A stretch of 64,000 bases of DNA from assembly GCA_945897805.1 (NCBI GenBank), contig CAMDFX010000005.1:131501-195500 (forward strand), in the 5' to 3' direction. The notes beneath the pieces were generated by a model. That model did not search any database, was not told the origin of the DNA, and saw only the letters and a program-made list of their open reading frames with translations. This DNA comes from Chryseobacterium gleum. Lineage in GTDB: Bacteria; Bacteroidota; Bacteroidia; Flavobacteriales_D; Crocinitomicaceae. A program made the translations under genes and the position numbers. Numbering within the stretch: the first letter of the stretch is position 1; each line of letters begins with the position of its first letter. Of the stretch, positions 19,401 through 28,300 are shown in pieces.

Positions 19401-20539
19401 GCATCGACAAGCAATACTTGACTAGGGAGCAAGTAATGATGATGGATATCTTGGCAAACAATGATTGGAAACGAGCCATTTACTTCTCTTCTCCTTATGG
19501 ATCAAGCGTTTCAATTGCATTGTTCCAAGCGGGATTTGTGAAACAAAATGGAATTGTTTACGAATTGTCACCAGTAAAAGCGAAAGACAATAATCCTGTG
19601 AATGTAGAGAAAATGTACAAAAACATCATGGAGGTTTACGATTACGGTAAAATGAACCAAAAAGGTGTTTTAACTGATTACTATTCTCGTCGTCATACAA
19701 GTCAATTCAGAACAAATTTTGCGAAATTGGCAGAAACTTATGTTCGTGATGCTGAATTTGAAATCGCAAGAAAAGAAAATTACACTTCTCAAATTGCAAG
19801 ATTCAAAGCAGCTGGAAACAATAGAATTGCTGATTCATTGAAAAATGTAATCGCTGGTGCTGACGAACGTGTAGCTAAGTACAATAAAAGAGCCATTGCA
19901 TTGATTAAGAGATCTCTGGAGGTTATGCCAGTAGAAATGGTAATCGATTATGGTGAACCAAATCCTGATGGACGTGAAATGAAAGGTACTGACGGTGCAT
20001 CATACCAAAGTTTTGCGGATGGAAGCTTACACGATTATGTAAGTATACTATTTAGAGCTGGCGACAAAGTTGGTGGAGAAAAATTAGGTGCTCAAATTGC
20101 TAGTGAAATAGAAACAATTTTCAATTATTTCGAAAACAGTTCAGCAGTAATTGTCTCAAGAAACAAAACTGATTTGGTTTCGGCCTTGAGCAACTACATG
20201 ACCATGGCAATGATTGTTTCTGATCCTGAACTTGGAAATCCTAATGGTGCATTGGCAATTAGAATGAATAAAAAAATCAGCCAATTGTACCAAAATGTTT
20301 TTGAAAACAAATACAGAGATTTGAAAGATTTATCCGTTCAAAGTGGCGAAGGTTCGAGAACTGGTTATGGTTCAATGTTAACCGAATTGAAAGGTCATTT
20401 GGATGCTGTCGGAATGCAATTTGGCTATATTCAAAGACCAATTGAAACTGCTCCAAATCCTTCGGCAGGAGGAGCAAGCGGTTTGTCACCTGAACAAATC
20501 AAGCAATTGATGGAAGCGCAAGGTCAAGCACAAGAATAA
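16403..20539 (+). CDS. DUF2723 / GT117-family membrane glycosyltransferase
   Basis: A 1378-residue polytopic membrane protein of a family nearly confined to Bacteroidota and relatives. The N-terminal half is a GT-C-like domain of roughly a dozen membrane segments; the first extracytoplasmic loop has the family block SLWDCGEYITAAYKLEVGHP. The C-terminal half (from about 730) is mostly soluble, with a helical tail from about 1050. CAZy lists the family as GT117, and a role as protein O-mannosyltransferase-like enzyme using a lipid-linked sugar is proposed. The T9SS cargo encoded nearby would be plausible substrates, which is inference. The deacetylase starts eight bases after its stop. Confidence 0.88.
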   Translation: MNYKKLNVYLGWLVFLIATIVYFITIEDTVSLWDCGEYITAAYKLEVGHPPGAPLFMLLGRLFSFFADPEGVAVWINRMSALSSSATILFMFWSITMLAKKMVYQKSRTISTGDMIAVLGSGFIGALAYAFTDSFWFSAVEGEVYAMSSLFTAMIFWAILKWDEEMEAIKHGELDGSHSPMRWMILIMFLFGLAIGVHLLGLLAVPAIAYVIYFNQWKTINIKGFFLTGIISIFALGFIQEGIIPGTISLASKFEIAFVNSMGMPFYLGGMFFFLLLIVGCVFLVRWSRKNNKPLINAIGLGFIVFLIGYGSFATIVIRSSANTPLDENDPENLVTLHAYLKREQYGSWPILYGPYWNSAMDDAEKFGDKSRFYARRFVVTRADADLKAFKSEEIATKYARNLGRNYEVVEKYYVTNEEFRKHQEPVYLQNTFFPRMFWNQESDAAKINGYKDWSGYSANNDVDLATAEIGTDGKRLPTFGENLTYFARYQVNWMYWRYFMWNFAGRQNDIQGHGDQMRGNWLSGISSIDETRLGAQGANSTTFTANNEGHNTFFFLPLILGFIGMFFHFYRAPKDAFIVLLTFIFTGMAIVVYLNQKPFEPRERDYAYAASFYAFAMWIGLGVFALYEAFKSFGKKEFVGFGIIAGAGIPVCLIFDVAAGEGYPVVMSWLFMAFVATIALGIMAALGKKSRNETNGASLAVILTLGIPLLMAFQGWDDHDRSDKTSARDLAYNYLQSCAKNGILFTNGDNDTFPLWYLQEVEGKRTDVRVCNLSLMGTDWYTDQMKMKAYDSDPLPIKFTEDQIMMYAGSTDQVYFLSMFEMMRFGVPKTSIENIYNAKIKFNKVQFKQSFETLRKGMLAVANSLKAKDPETEGKLNTIKTNLGLMIENPTAADIEVTINYALDIFASYSGGTIEGEQEPLQQLQTSLVDWEKPWDFMPIKEAMEFTRNDDNMFATRGSKMRIFPSKGFILPINKANALKSGIIEANEVSSVANEIRFSIDKQYLTREQVMMMDILANNDWKRAIYFSSPYGSSVSIALFQAGFVKQNGIVYELSPVKAKDNNPVNVEKMYKNIMEVYDYGKMNQKGVLTDYYSRRHTSQFRTNFAKLAETYVRDAEFEIARKENYTSQIARFKAAGNNRIADSLKNVIAGADERVAKYNKRAIALIKRSLEVMPVEMVIDYGEPNPDGREMKGTDGASYQSFADGSLHDYVSILFRAGDKVGGEKLGAQIASEIETIFNYFENSSAVIVSRNKTDLVSALSNYMTMAMIVSDPELGNPNGALAIRMNKKISQLYQNVFENKYRDLKDLSVQSGEGSRTGYGSMLTELKGHLDAVGMQFGYIQRPIETAPNPSAGGASGLSPEQIKQLMEAQGQAQE

Positions 20540-20547
20540 ATTAGAGA

Positions 20548-21165
20548 ATGAAATTATACAAAACCCCACGTTTTTTGCGTTTGATTTTCAAGCGAAGAAC
20601 GTGGGGTTTTTCTTTGGATAAAAAAGCCATTTATCTCACATTTGATGATGGCCCACATCCAGATATCACACCTTGGATTTTGGATTTCTTGAAAGAAAAA
20701 AACTTGCTTGCGACTTTCTTTTGCGTGGGTGAAAATGTGGTGCGATATCCTGAGATTTATCAACGGATTATTGACGAAGGTCACGCAGTTGGAAATCACA
20801 CAATGAAGCACCTCAACGCAATAAAAGTAAAACAAAAAGACTATTTGCAATCTATAGAAGATGCGCAAAAAGTGATTCATTCCAAACTTTTCAGACCGCC
20901 TTATGGAAGGCTCACTCCTACTTTGGCAAAAAAAATCAGAAGTAAATATGTCATTATTATGTGGTCTTGGCTTTCTTATGATTTTGACCAAGACATTACC
21001 ATCGAAAAAATTCTTGAAAAAGCGAAAAAACAAGTCAAAGGAGGAGATATTTTGGTGCTTCACGATAATCCGAAAATTACAGAGAAACAAAAAATCCTTT
21101 TACCTGCATTAATCGAACAGCTTTCTGAAAAAAAATTCATTTACAAAATTTTGAAAACAGACTAA
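20548..21165 (+). CDS. polysaccharide deacetylase (NodB domain)
   Basis: A carbohydrate esterase family 4 enzyme that removes N- or O-acetyl groups from polysaccharide or peptidoglycan sugars in a metal-dependent way. It has 205 residues with all five NodB motifs: TFDDGP (motif 1), NHTMKH (metal-binding HxxxH), RPPYGR (motif 3), MWSWLSYDFD (motif 4) and ILVLHD (motif 5). No signal peptide is obvious, so it may be cytoplasmic or anchored by its basic N-terminus. It lies eight bases after the DUF2723 gene. Codons 5-21 form a terminator-like hairpin (20560-20611). Confidence 0.92.
   Translation: MKLYKTPRFLRLIFKRRTWGFSLDKKAIYLTFDDGPHPDITPWILDFLKEKNLLATFFCVGENVVRYPEIYQRIIDEGHAVGNHTMKHLNAIKVKQKDYLQSIEDAQKVIHSKLFRPPYGRLTPTLAKKIRSKYVIIMWSWLSYDFDQDITIEKILEKAKKQVKGGDILVLHDNPKITEKQKILLPALIEQLSEKKFIYKILKTD
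20560..20611 (+). terminator. terminator-like hairpin inside coding sequence
   Basis: AAAACCCCACGTT (20560-20572) pairs perfectly with AACGTGGGGTTTT (20598-20610). A second 6-bp stem CGTTTG/CAAGCG lies inside, and a run of five T follows (20607-20611). The stem lies 12 bases after the deacetylase ATG and encodes KTPR and TWGF. It may end transcripts from the DUF2723 gene when the deacetylase start is not being translated. Confidence 0.6.
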
Positions 21166-21196
21166 ATTCAGAAATTTCATTTTTTAACGAAAAATC

Positions 21197-21227
21197 TTTG
21201 AATACCAAAATTTCTGGTTTACCTTTG
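21197..21227 (+). promoter_or_regulatory. metH operon promoter
   Basis: TTTG (21197-21200), 19 bases, TACCTTTG (21220-21227), an exact fit to the Bacteroidota consensus. Transcription would start near 21232, about 15 bases before the riboswitch. Confidence 0.75.
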
Positions 21228-21248
21228 CTGCAGTTCATTTATATATAA

Positions 21249-21355
21249 CTTATTAAGAAAGGTGGAGGGACAGGCCCTACGAAACCTTGGCAACCTATCG
21301 CAAGAAATTGAGAAAAGGTGCCAAATCCGATCAGGCAGCTGGCTGAAAAGATAAG
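21249..21355 (+). ncRNA. SAM-I (S-box) riboswitch
   Basis: Closing stem CTTAT (21249-21253) pairs with ATAAG (21351-21355). Inside are the S-box landmarks in order: AGAAAGGTGGAGGGACAGGC, CCTACGAAACC, TTGGCAACC, AAGGTGCCAAATCC, and the GCAGCTGGCTGAAAAGAT 3' part. It binds S-adenosylmethionine and should lower expression of the methionine synthase genes that follow. Just downstream GTTTG/CAAAC (21361-21375) with a T-rich tail could be a weak expression platform. Confidence 0.93.
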
Positions 21356-21449
21356 TTCATGTTTGTTTTCCAAACTTTCTTAATGTATTTTAATTTTTCA
21401 TTTTTAGTCTCCGAGATTGAAATTGAATGAATTTACTTTTGAAAGAAAC

Positions 21450-22469
21450 ATGAATACAATTCAAGAAATACTCAAAAAGAGAATCCTTGTTCTTGATGGT
21501 GCGATGGGCACGATGATTCAACGACACAAGCTCGAAGAAGAAGATTTTCGCAAAGGTTGGTTTGAAAATCATCACAAATCTCTAAAAGGAAACAACGATT
21601 TATTGTCATTGACAAGACCAGAAATTATTGAAGAAATTCACCGTCAATACTTTGAAGCCGGGGCAGATATTGCCGAAACAAATACTTTTTCAGGAACAAC
21701 AGTTGCTCAAGCTGACTATGATTTGCAGGATTTTGTGTATGAAATCAATTATCATTCAGCCAAAATTGCGAGAAAAGTAGCTGCTGAATTTACTGCATTA
21801 AATCCAGACAAACCAAGATTTGTAGCAGGATCAATAGGCCCAACAAATCGAACTGCGAGTATTTCTCCAGATGTCAACGACCCTGGATTTAGAGGCATTA
21901 CATTTGATGAATTGGTAACTGCCTATTACCAGCAAATTGGCGCTTTGATTGATGGCGGAGTTGACATCTTGTTGGTTGAAACAGTTTTTGACACCTTGAA
22001 TGCAAAAGCCGCATTGTATGCAATAGATTCATACTTTGAGGACAAAAATGTGCAATTACCAATCATGGTTTCAGGCACAATTACCGATCAAAGCGGAAGA
22101 ACTTTAACAGGTCAAACGACTGAAGCATTTTTAATTTCTGTTTCTCACATGCCTTTGTTGAGCATTGGATTAAACTGTGCGCTTGGAGCTTCAATGATGC
22201 GACCCTATTTACAGATTTTGAGTAAACAAGCGCCTTTTGGAGTGAGCGCGCATCCAAATGCAGGTTTGCCGAATGAATTTGGAAAATACGATGAAACAGC
22301 AGAATTGATGGGCGAACAAATTAAAACATTTTTAGACGAAAATTTGGTCAATATTATCGGTGGATGTTGCGGTACGACACCTGAACATATTAAAGTGATT
22401 GCCGATTTAGCGAAAGGATATGAGCCTAGGAGGATTTTTAGAGAGGACACTTCGACAGGATCATTGTGA
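21450..22469 (+). CDS. metH: methionine synthase, homocysteine-binding subunit
   Basis: The N-terminal module of cobalamin-dependent methionine synthase as a separate 339-residue protein. It binds homocysteine through a zinc site: the cysteine in GLNCALG and the pair in GGCCGTTPEH are the expected ligands. The start at 21450 gives MNTIQEILKKRILVLDGAMG; the ATG at 21417 would add 11 unrelated residues. It is followed 155 bases later by the gene for the remaining modules. Together they have 1226 residues, matching the single 1227-residue E. coli MetH. Under the SAM riboswitch. Confidence 0.93.
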   Translation: MNTIQEILKKRILVLDGAMGTMIQRHKLEEEDFRKGWFENHHKSLKGNNDLLSLTRPEIIEEIHRQYFEAGADIAETNTFSGTTVAQADYDLQDFVYEINYHSAKIARKVAAEFTALNPDKPRFVAGSIGPTNRTASISPDVNDPGFRGITFDELVTAYYQQIGALIDGGVDILLVETVFDTLNAKAALYAIDSYFEDKNVQLPIMVSGTITDQSGRTLTGQTTEAFLISVSHMPLLSIGLNCALGASMMRPYLQILSKQAPFGVSAHPNAGLPNEFGKYDETAELMGEQIKTFLDENLVNIIGGCCGTTPEHIKVIADLAKGYEPRRIFREDTSTGSL

Positions 22470-22624
22470 TGGTAGGGCAATAGTTAGTGGGCAATAGGCA
22501 AAAAGGTTGCGCGTTCTTTTATTCGTTTTGAAAATTGACGAACTTCTTTCGCGGGGGAAGAGAGCTCTTCGAAAAGCTCAGTGCAATAAAGTGTTAGATT
22601 GGAAAACAAAATTTTTAGTAAAAT
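22470..22624. other. 155-base spacer between the two metH parts
   Basis: No gene. It holds a near-perfect 18-base palindrome at 22562-22579 (GAGCT, TTCGAA-like centre, AGCTC; eight of nine pairs) and a repeated GCAATAG. The spacer is long for an operon and has no obvious promoter. Confidence 0.5.
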
Positions 22625-25288
22625 ATGAAATTATCACCATTAAAATTATCGGGACTTGAGCCTTTAATCGTTACGCCAGAATCGAATTTTATCAATATTG
22701 GGGAACGAACAAATGTTACAGGTTCTCGTGCTTTTTTGCGCATGATCAAAGAAGGTCAATATGAAGAGGCATTGTCTGTTGCGCTTGAACAGGTGCAAGG
22801 TGGCGCGCAGATTATTGATGTGAACATGGACGAAGGAATGATTGATGGAAAAGCAGCAATGATCAAATTTTTGAATTTGATGGCCTCAGAACCAGATATT
22901 TCGAGAATTCCAGTAATGATTGACAGTTCTAAATGGGAAATTATTGAAGCTGGATTGAAATGTATTCAAGGAAAAGGAATTGTGAATTCAATTTCTTTGA
23001 AAGAAGGGGAAGCCAATTTTACTGAACAAGCTAAAAAAATCAAGCGTTATGGTGCCGCCGTGATTGTGATGGCATTCGACGAAAATGGACAGGCTGATAA
23101 TTACCAAAAAAGAATCGAAATTTGCGAAAGATCATACAAAATCTTGGTTGATATCGTCAAATTTCCTGCGCAAGATATCATTTTTGATCCCAATATTTTT
23201 CCAGTTGCTACTGGAATGGAGGAACACAATAACTATGCTGTAGACTTTTTCAATGCAACCAAATGGATTCGAGAAAATCTTCCTGGAGCGCATGTTAGTG
23301 GCGGAGTATCCAATGTTTCTTTCTCATTCCGAGGCAATGACAAAGTGCGTGAAGCCATGCATTCTGTTTTCTTGTATCATGCAATTCAGCATGGAATGGA
23401 CATGGGAATCGTCAATCCTTCGATGTTGGAAATTTATGACAACATTGACCCTACTCTACTGGAACATGTGGAAGATGTGATTCTGAATCGCAGAAATGAC
23501 GCAACAGAGAGATTGTTGGAACTAGCGGAAACAGTAAAAGGCGACGGTAAAAAGAAAGAAGTAGATTTAAGTTGGAGAGAAAAATCAGTTCAGGAAAGAC
23601 TTTCTTATGCCTTAGTGAAAGGAATTGTAGAATTTATTGAAGAAGACACCGAAGCATGTAGATTATTATATGCTAGACCAATTGAGGTAATTGAAGGTCC
23701 TTTGATGGACGGAATGAATATCGTTGGCGATTTATTTGGAAGTGGTAAAATGTTTCTTCCCCAAGTTGTAAAATCAGCGCGAGTGATGAAAAAAGCCGTT
23801 GCTGTTTTGTTGCCTTACATAGAATTAGAAAAAGCGGGTGCAAGTTCATCAGCGGGAAAAATTTTGATGGCAACAGTCAAAGGCGATGTGCACGACATTG
23901 GAAAAAACATTGTAGGCGTTGTTTTGGGCTGTAATAATTATGAAGTGGTAGATTTGGGAGTAATGGTTTCCGCTGAAAAAATTATCCAAACAGCCATTGA
24001 TGAAAAAGTAGATGTGATTGGTTTGAGTGGATTGATAACGCCTTCATTGGATGAAATGGTTCATTTGGCCAAGGAAATGGAGAAAGCCAATTTGTCAATT
24101 CCGTTGATGATTGGAGGCGCGACGACTTCTAAAGTCCATACTGCTGTGAAGATTGAACAAAACTACACCAAAGGTCACACGATTCACGTTTTAGACGCCT
24201 CAAGATCTGTGACAGTTGTTGAAAGTTTGTTGGGACAAAAGAAAACTGATTTTGTGGCTGCTATCAAAATTGAATATCAAAAACTGCGCGAACACCACGA
24301 AAAACATAGAAATGCGAAGGTTTTACTTTCACTAGAAGAAGCAAGAAAAAACGCATTCAAAATCGACTGGAAAAAAGAAGATATTTGCCAACCAAATCAA
24401 CTTGGAATCAATAAACTAACTGATTATCCATTAGAAAAATTGGTTGAATACATTGATTGGACGCCATTTTTTCAAACTTGGGAACTTCATGGAAAATTTC
24501 CTCAAATTTTAGAAGATAAAATTGTCGGTAAAGAAGCAACTAGCTTGTTTCATGATGCAAAAGAAATGTTGCAATCCATCGTTTCAGAAAAATGGTTGAC
24601 TGCAAAAGCTGTTTATGGTGTTTTTCCAGCAAATAGTTTAGGAGATGATATTGAAATCAAAAATCCTGCTGGAGAAGTAATTGCAACACAATTTACTTTG
24701 CGACAACAAACGCATAAAGCAGCGGGCGTTCCTAATATTGCATTGTCTGATTTTATCGCTCCAAAAAGTACCGAAATTCAAGATTTTATTGGCGCTTTTG
24801 TCGTGACAACTGGCATTGGCCTAGATGAAAAAGTAAAACAATTTGAAGCTGATCATGATGATTATAATTCTATCATGCTCAAAGCGTTGGGCGATCGTTT
24901 AGCAGAAGCATTTGCTGAAAAATTACATGAAATTGTTCGCAAAGAAACTTGGGGATATGCTCAAAATGAAAATTTAGATAATGTTGATTTAATCAAAGAA
25001 TCGTATCAAGGAATCAGACCAGCGCCGGGTTATCCAGCATGTCCTGACCACACTGAAAAAGAAACCATTTTTGAATTACTAGATGCCACCGCATTAACTG
25101 GAGTGACACTTACGGAAAGTTTAGCAATGTTTCCTACGGCAGCAGTAAGTGGTTGGTATTTCGCTCATCCTCAGGCCAAATATTTTGGCCTAGGGAAAAT
25201 TACGCTAGAGCAAGTTGCGTCTATTGCTGAGCGAAAAAATCGGACAAAAGAGGAAATGGAACGTTGGCTGGGAAGCGTAATTCATTAA
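22625..25288 (+). CDS. metH: methionine synthase, folate/cobalamin/activation subunit
   Basis: The remaining modules of cobalamin-dependent methionine synthase, 887 residues. Order: pterin-binding domain ([17 protein letters not shown], about 20-290), cobalamin cap and binding domain with the axial-ligand motif GDVHDIGKN (about residue 420), and the SAM-binding reactivation domain ([15 protein letters not shown], about 800). It moves the methyl group of 5-methyltetrahydrofolate to homocysteine through methylcobalamin. It must work with the 339-residue homocysteine subunit encoded upstream. The split between the first and second module is seen in other Bacteroidota, from general knowledge. Confidence 0.95.
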   Translation: MKLSPLKLSGLEPLIVTPESNFINIGERTNVTGSRAFLRMIKEGQYEEALSVALEQVQGGAQIIDVNMDEGMIDGKAAMIKFLNLMASEPDISRIPVMIDSSKWEIIEAGLKCIQGKGIVNSISLKEGEANFTEQAKKIKRYGAAVIVMAFDENGQADNYQKRIEICERSYKILVDIVKFPAQDIIFDPNIFPVATGMEEHNNYAVDFFNATKWIRENLPGAHVSGGVSNVSFSFRGNDKVREAMHSVFLYHAIQHGMDMGIVNPSMLEIYDNIDPTLLEHVEDVILNRRNDATERLLELAETVKGDGKKKEVDLSWREKSVQERLSYALVKGIVEFIEEDTEACRLLYARPIEVIEGPLMDGMNIVGDLFGSGKMFLPQVVKSARVMKKAVAVLLPYIELEKAGASSSAGKILMATVKGDVHDIGKNIVGVVLGCNNYEVVDLGVMVSAEKIIQTAIDEKVDVIGLSGLITPSLDEMVHLAKEMEKANLSIPLMIGGATTSKVHTAVKIEQNYTKGHTIHVLDASRSVTVVESLLGQKKTDFVAAIKIEYQKLREHHEKHRNAKVLLSLEEARKNAFKIDWKKEDICQPNQLGINKLTDYPLEKLVEYIDWTPFFQTWELHGKFPQILEDKIVGKEATSLFHDAKEMLQSIVSEKWLTAKAVYGVFPANSLGDDIEIKNPAGEVIATQFTLRQQTHKAAGVPNIALSDFIAPKSTEIQDFIGAFVVTTGIGLDEKVKQFEADHDDYNSIMLKALGDRLAEAFAEKLHEIVRKETWGYAQNENLDNVDLIKESYQGIRPAPGYPACPDHTEKETIFELLDATALTGVTLTESLAMFPTAAVSGWYFAHPQAKYFGLGKITLEQVASIAERKNRTKEEMERWLGSVIH

Positions 25289-25319
25289 AAAATCAAAAAA
25301 TATTTGAATGATTTTGATT

Positions 25320-25346
25320 AATAATCGATCTTTATAGTCGATTATT
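25320..25346 (+). terminator. possible terminator after metH
   Basis: AATAATCGA (25320-25328) pairs perfectly with TCGATTATT (25338-25346) over a 9-base loop, 32 bases after the metH stop. The stem is AT-rich and the following T run is short, so efficiency is uncertain. Confidence 0.45.
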
Positions 25347-25359
25347 TCGTCTGTTTTAA

Positions 25360-25367
25360 TAGATTTG
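25360..25367 (+). promoter_or_regulatory. -7 element before the PKD adhesin gene
   Basis: TAGATTTG fits TAnnTTTG; no TTG is present at the right distance upstream. It lies 19 bases before the ATG at 25387. Confidence 0.35.
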
Positions 25368-25386
25368 ATGTAACATTCGTACTAAT

Positions 25387-28300
25387 ATGAAATTACTTTT
25401 TTTAATTTTACTTGTTTTCCCTTTCGCCATTGGCTATTCTCAAGCACCAAATGCTGATTTTACGGCTTCACCTTTGGCTGTTTGTTTGGGCGCAAGTATA
25501 AATTTCACGAATGCATCAACGCCAGGAAATTCAACCATTACCAATTATTCTTGGAATTTTGGAAATGGTCAAACGAGTACAGAAATCAATCCAACGTACA
25601 CCTATCCTGCACCGGGAACTTATACAATTACACTTGCCGTTCAAACCGCAAACGGTCAAGCCGATGCAGAAGTAAAAGTAGGATATATTGTAATAAATCC
25701 GCTTCCATCTGCTTCATTCAACATACAAGGAATTGGTTGTATTGTTCCATTTGGAGTCGATTACACAAATACTTCTACAACGGGTCCTGGAATAACTTAT
25801 AATTGGAATTTTGGTAATGGACAAACATCAACTTTATTGAGTCCAGATACTGTAATATATAATAATACAGGAAATTTCACCACAACTTTGCTGGTTACAA
25901 ATCAAAATTCAGGTTGCAATGCTACTTTCAGTGTTCCAATAGCAGTTTCAAATTACACTGCAGCATTTACCGTGCCTTTAACTGGTTGCGCAGGAACGCC
26001 AATTCAGTTTTTAAACAACTCAACTGTAGGAACAAATGCATGGAATTGGAACGCTGGCAATACACAAACTTCAAATCAAATAAATCCGGTTTTCATTTAT
26101 GATACTCCTGGCACTTATACCGTAACATTGGCAACAGCGAATACATCTGCAGGATGTTCCTCAAATATAACTCAACAAATAACCATTCTGCCTTCACCAA
26201 GTCCAACATTCACTGCAACTTCTCCCACAACAGGCTGTTCACCATTGCCGGTTAGTTTTAGCAATACTTCAACTGGAGCTGGGACATTTGTTTGGAATTA
26301 CGGAGATGGATCAACATTCTCAGGTCAAAATTCTCCAACGCATGCCTATCAAGGAAATGGTTCATACTCTGTGACACTTGTAATGACCTCGGCGAATGGC
26401 TGTAAAGATTCCGTCACTTTGGTCAATTTAATTAATTTATCAGATCCAGTTGTTCAATTTTCAACCTTAACAACAGATGGTTGCGCGCCTTTAGCAGTTC
26501 AATTTACGGAATCTTCAGTGGCGCAAAATCCATCTTCAGACCCAATCACAAGTTGGTCTTGGAACTTTGGAGACAACACAACATTTGTGGGTCAAAATCC
26601 ACCTGTGCACAATTATCCGAGTGGAAGTTTTGATGTTACATTAACAATTTCAACACTTTCAGGATGTATTTCAACGCTCACAATTCCAGATTATATCGAT
26701 GTTGGAAATATTAATTTAATTAACTTTTCTGCAAATCCATTGCAACAATGCGTTAAATCTTACATTCAATTTACTAATCTCACAGCTATCACAACGCCTC
26801 ATACACCTGATGAAGTAACTTACACTTGGGATTTTGGCGATGGCGGCAGCGCTGTTGTGGCTTCACCGTCTCACATGTATGTTTCTGATACAGGCTATTT
26901 TGATGTCACATTAATCGTCGAATTTCGTGGCTGTATTGATTCAGTAACGATTCTAAATGCAGTGAAAATTAAAGCCCCAATTTCAAGATTTCAACCGTCC
27001 ACAAGTTTGTTTTGCAATCCTAGTTCTTTACCTGTGAATTTAACTGTCAATGACATTTCTTTGATTGGAAAAATCTCTGACGATGTGCAAATGATTTGGC
27101 GTTGGGGAGACGGAACCCAAATAACCTTAGAAGACCCTGTGCTTGATGATGCCAATTTAGGAACTTCATCTCATACCTACTCAAATTATGGCGCATATGT
27201 TGTCAAACAAGTTATTTTTAATTACACGACTGGTTGCGCAGACAGCTCACAAACAACAATTTATGTTTCACAAACGAATGCTGTTTTAAGTTTGGTTAAT
27301 GATTCAATTTGTAAAAGTTCGAATCTAATTTTAGATGGAAGCGGAAGCACTTCCTCTGGTACAATCACTTCTTGGGTTTACAATATGGGAAATGGCGATT
27401 TTGCAAATGGTCAAAATACTTCTTATTCATACACAATTCCAGGAACTTATGCTGTAAGTTTGATTGCCACCAATAATGTTGGATGTAAAGACACTGTAAT
27501 AATTAATCCTTTGCAAGTTTTGGAATTACCAATAGCGCAAATTAGTTCTGACTTGAATATTGGTTGTGCGCCTTTATTAGTGAATTTTAGTAATTCCTCT
27601 TCAACACAAGGCACAAGTTTGCCGCTAGATTATTTCACGTGGAGTTTTCCTGATGATAGTTCTACTCAAACAACAACCAATGTCAATACATCAGTAAACC
27701 ACACTTTTCAATCTCAAGGAAATTTCAATGTCAGTTTAGTCGCTACTGATATTTTTGGATGTAATTCTGTTCCTGCAACAACGCCTGTTTTGGTAACCAA
27801 ACCGAATGCAATTTTTTTGATCGATTCTATTATATGTGATTTAGAAACCTATGTCACACAAAATACAAGCACTGGTATTGCTCCACTCTCCTATCAATGG
27901 TATTTGGATGGAAATATTGATTCAACAACAACCAACGTAAATGGATTTTTTGATGAAATTCCAAGCAATTCATATACGCATGTCGATCATTTGTTGACAC
28001 TTGTTGCCACTGATGGCAATGGATGTAAAGACACAAACACTGTTACAATCATTGTGTCCATGCCAGTTGCTGGAATAAGTTACACCATGACAGGAGGTGC
28101 CGTTAATTCTCTCGGTGAATACACTTGTCCTCCCGTTTTTGTTGATTTTGAAGACCAAACAGAAAGCCTCGGAAATGTTCTTTTTTGGGAATGGAATTTT
28201 GGCGACAACGCCAATTTATCAACCGCTGAAAGTCCAGGGAATATTTATGTTTTCCCGGGGGTTTATAGTACTTCTTTGCATATCATCGATGAATATGGTT

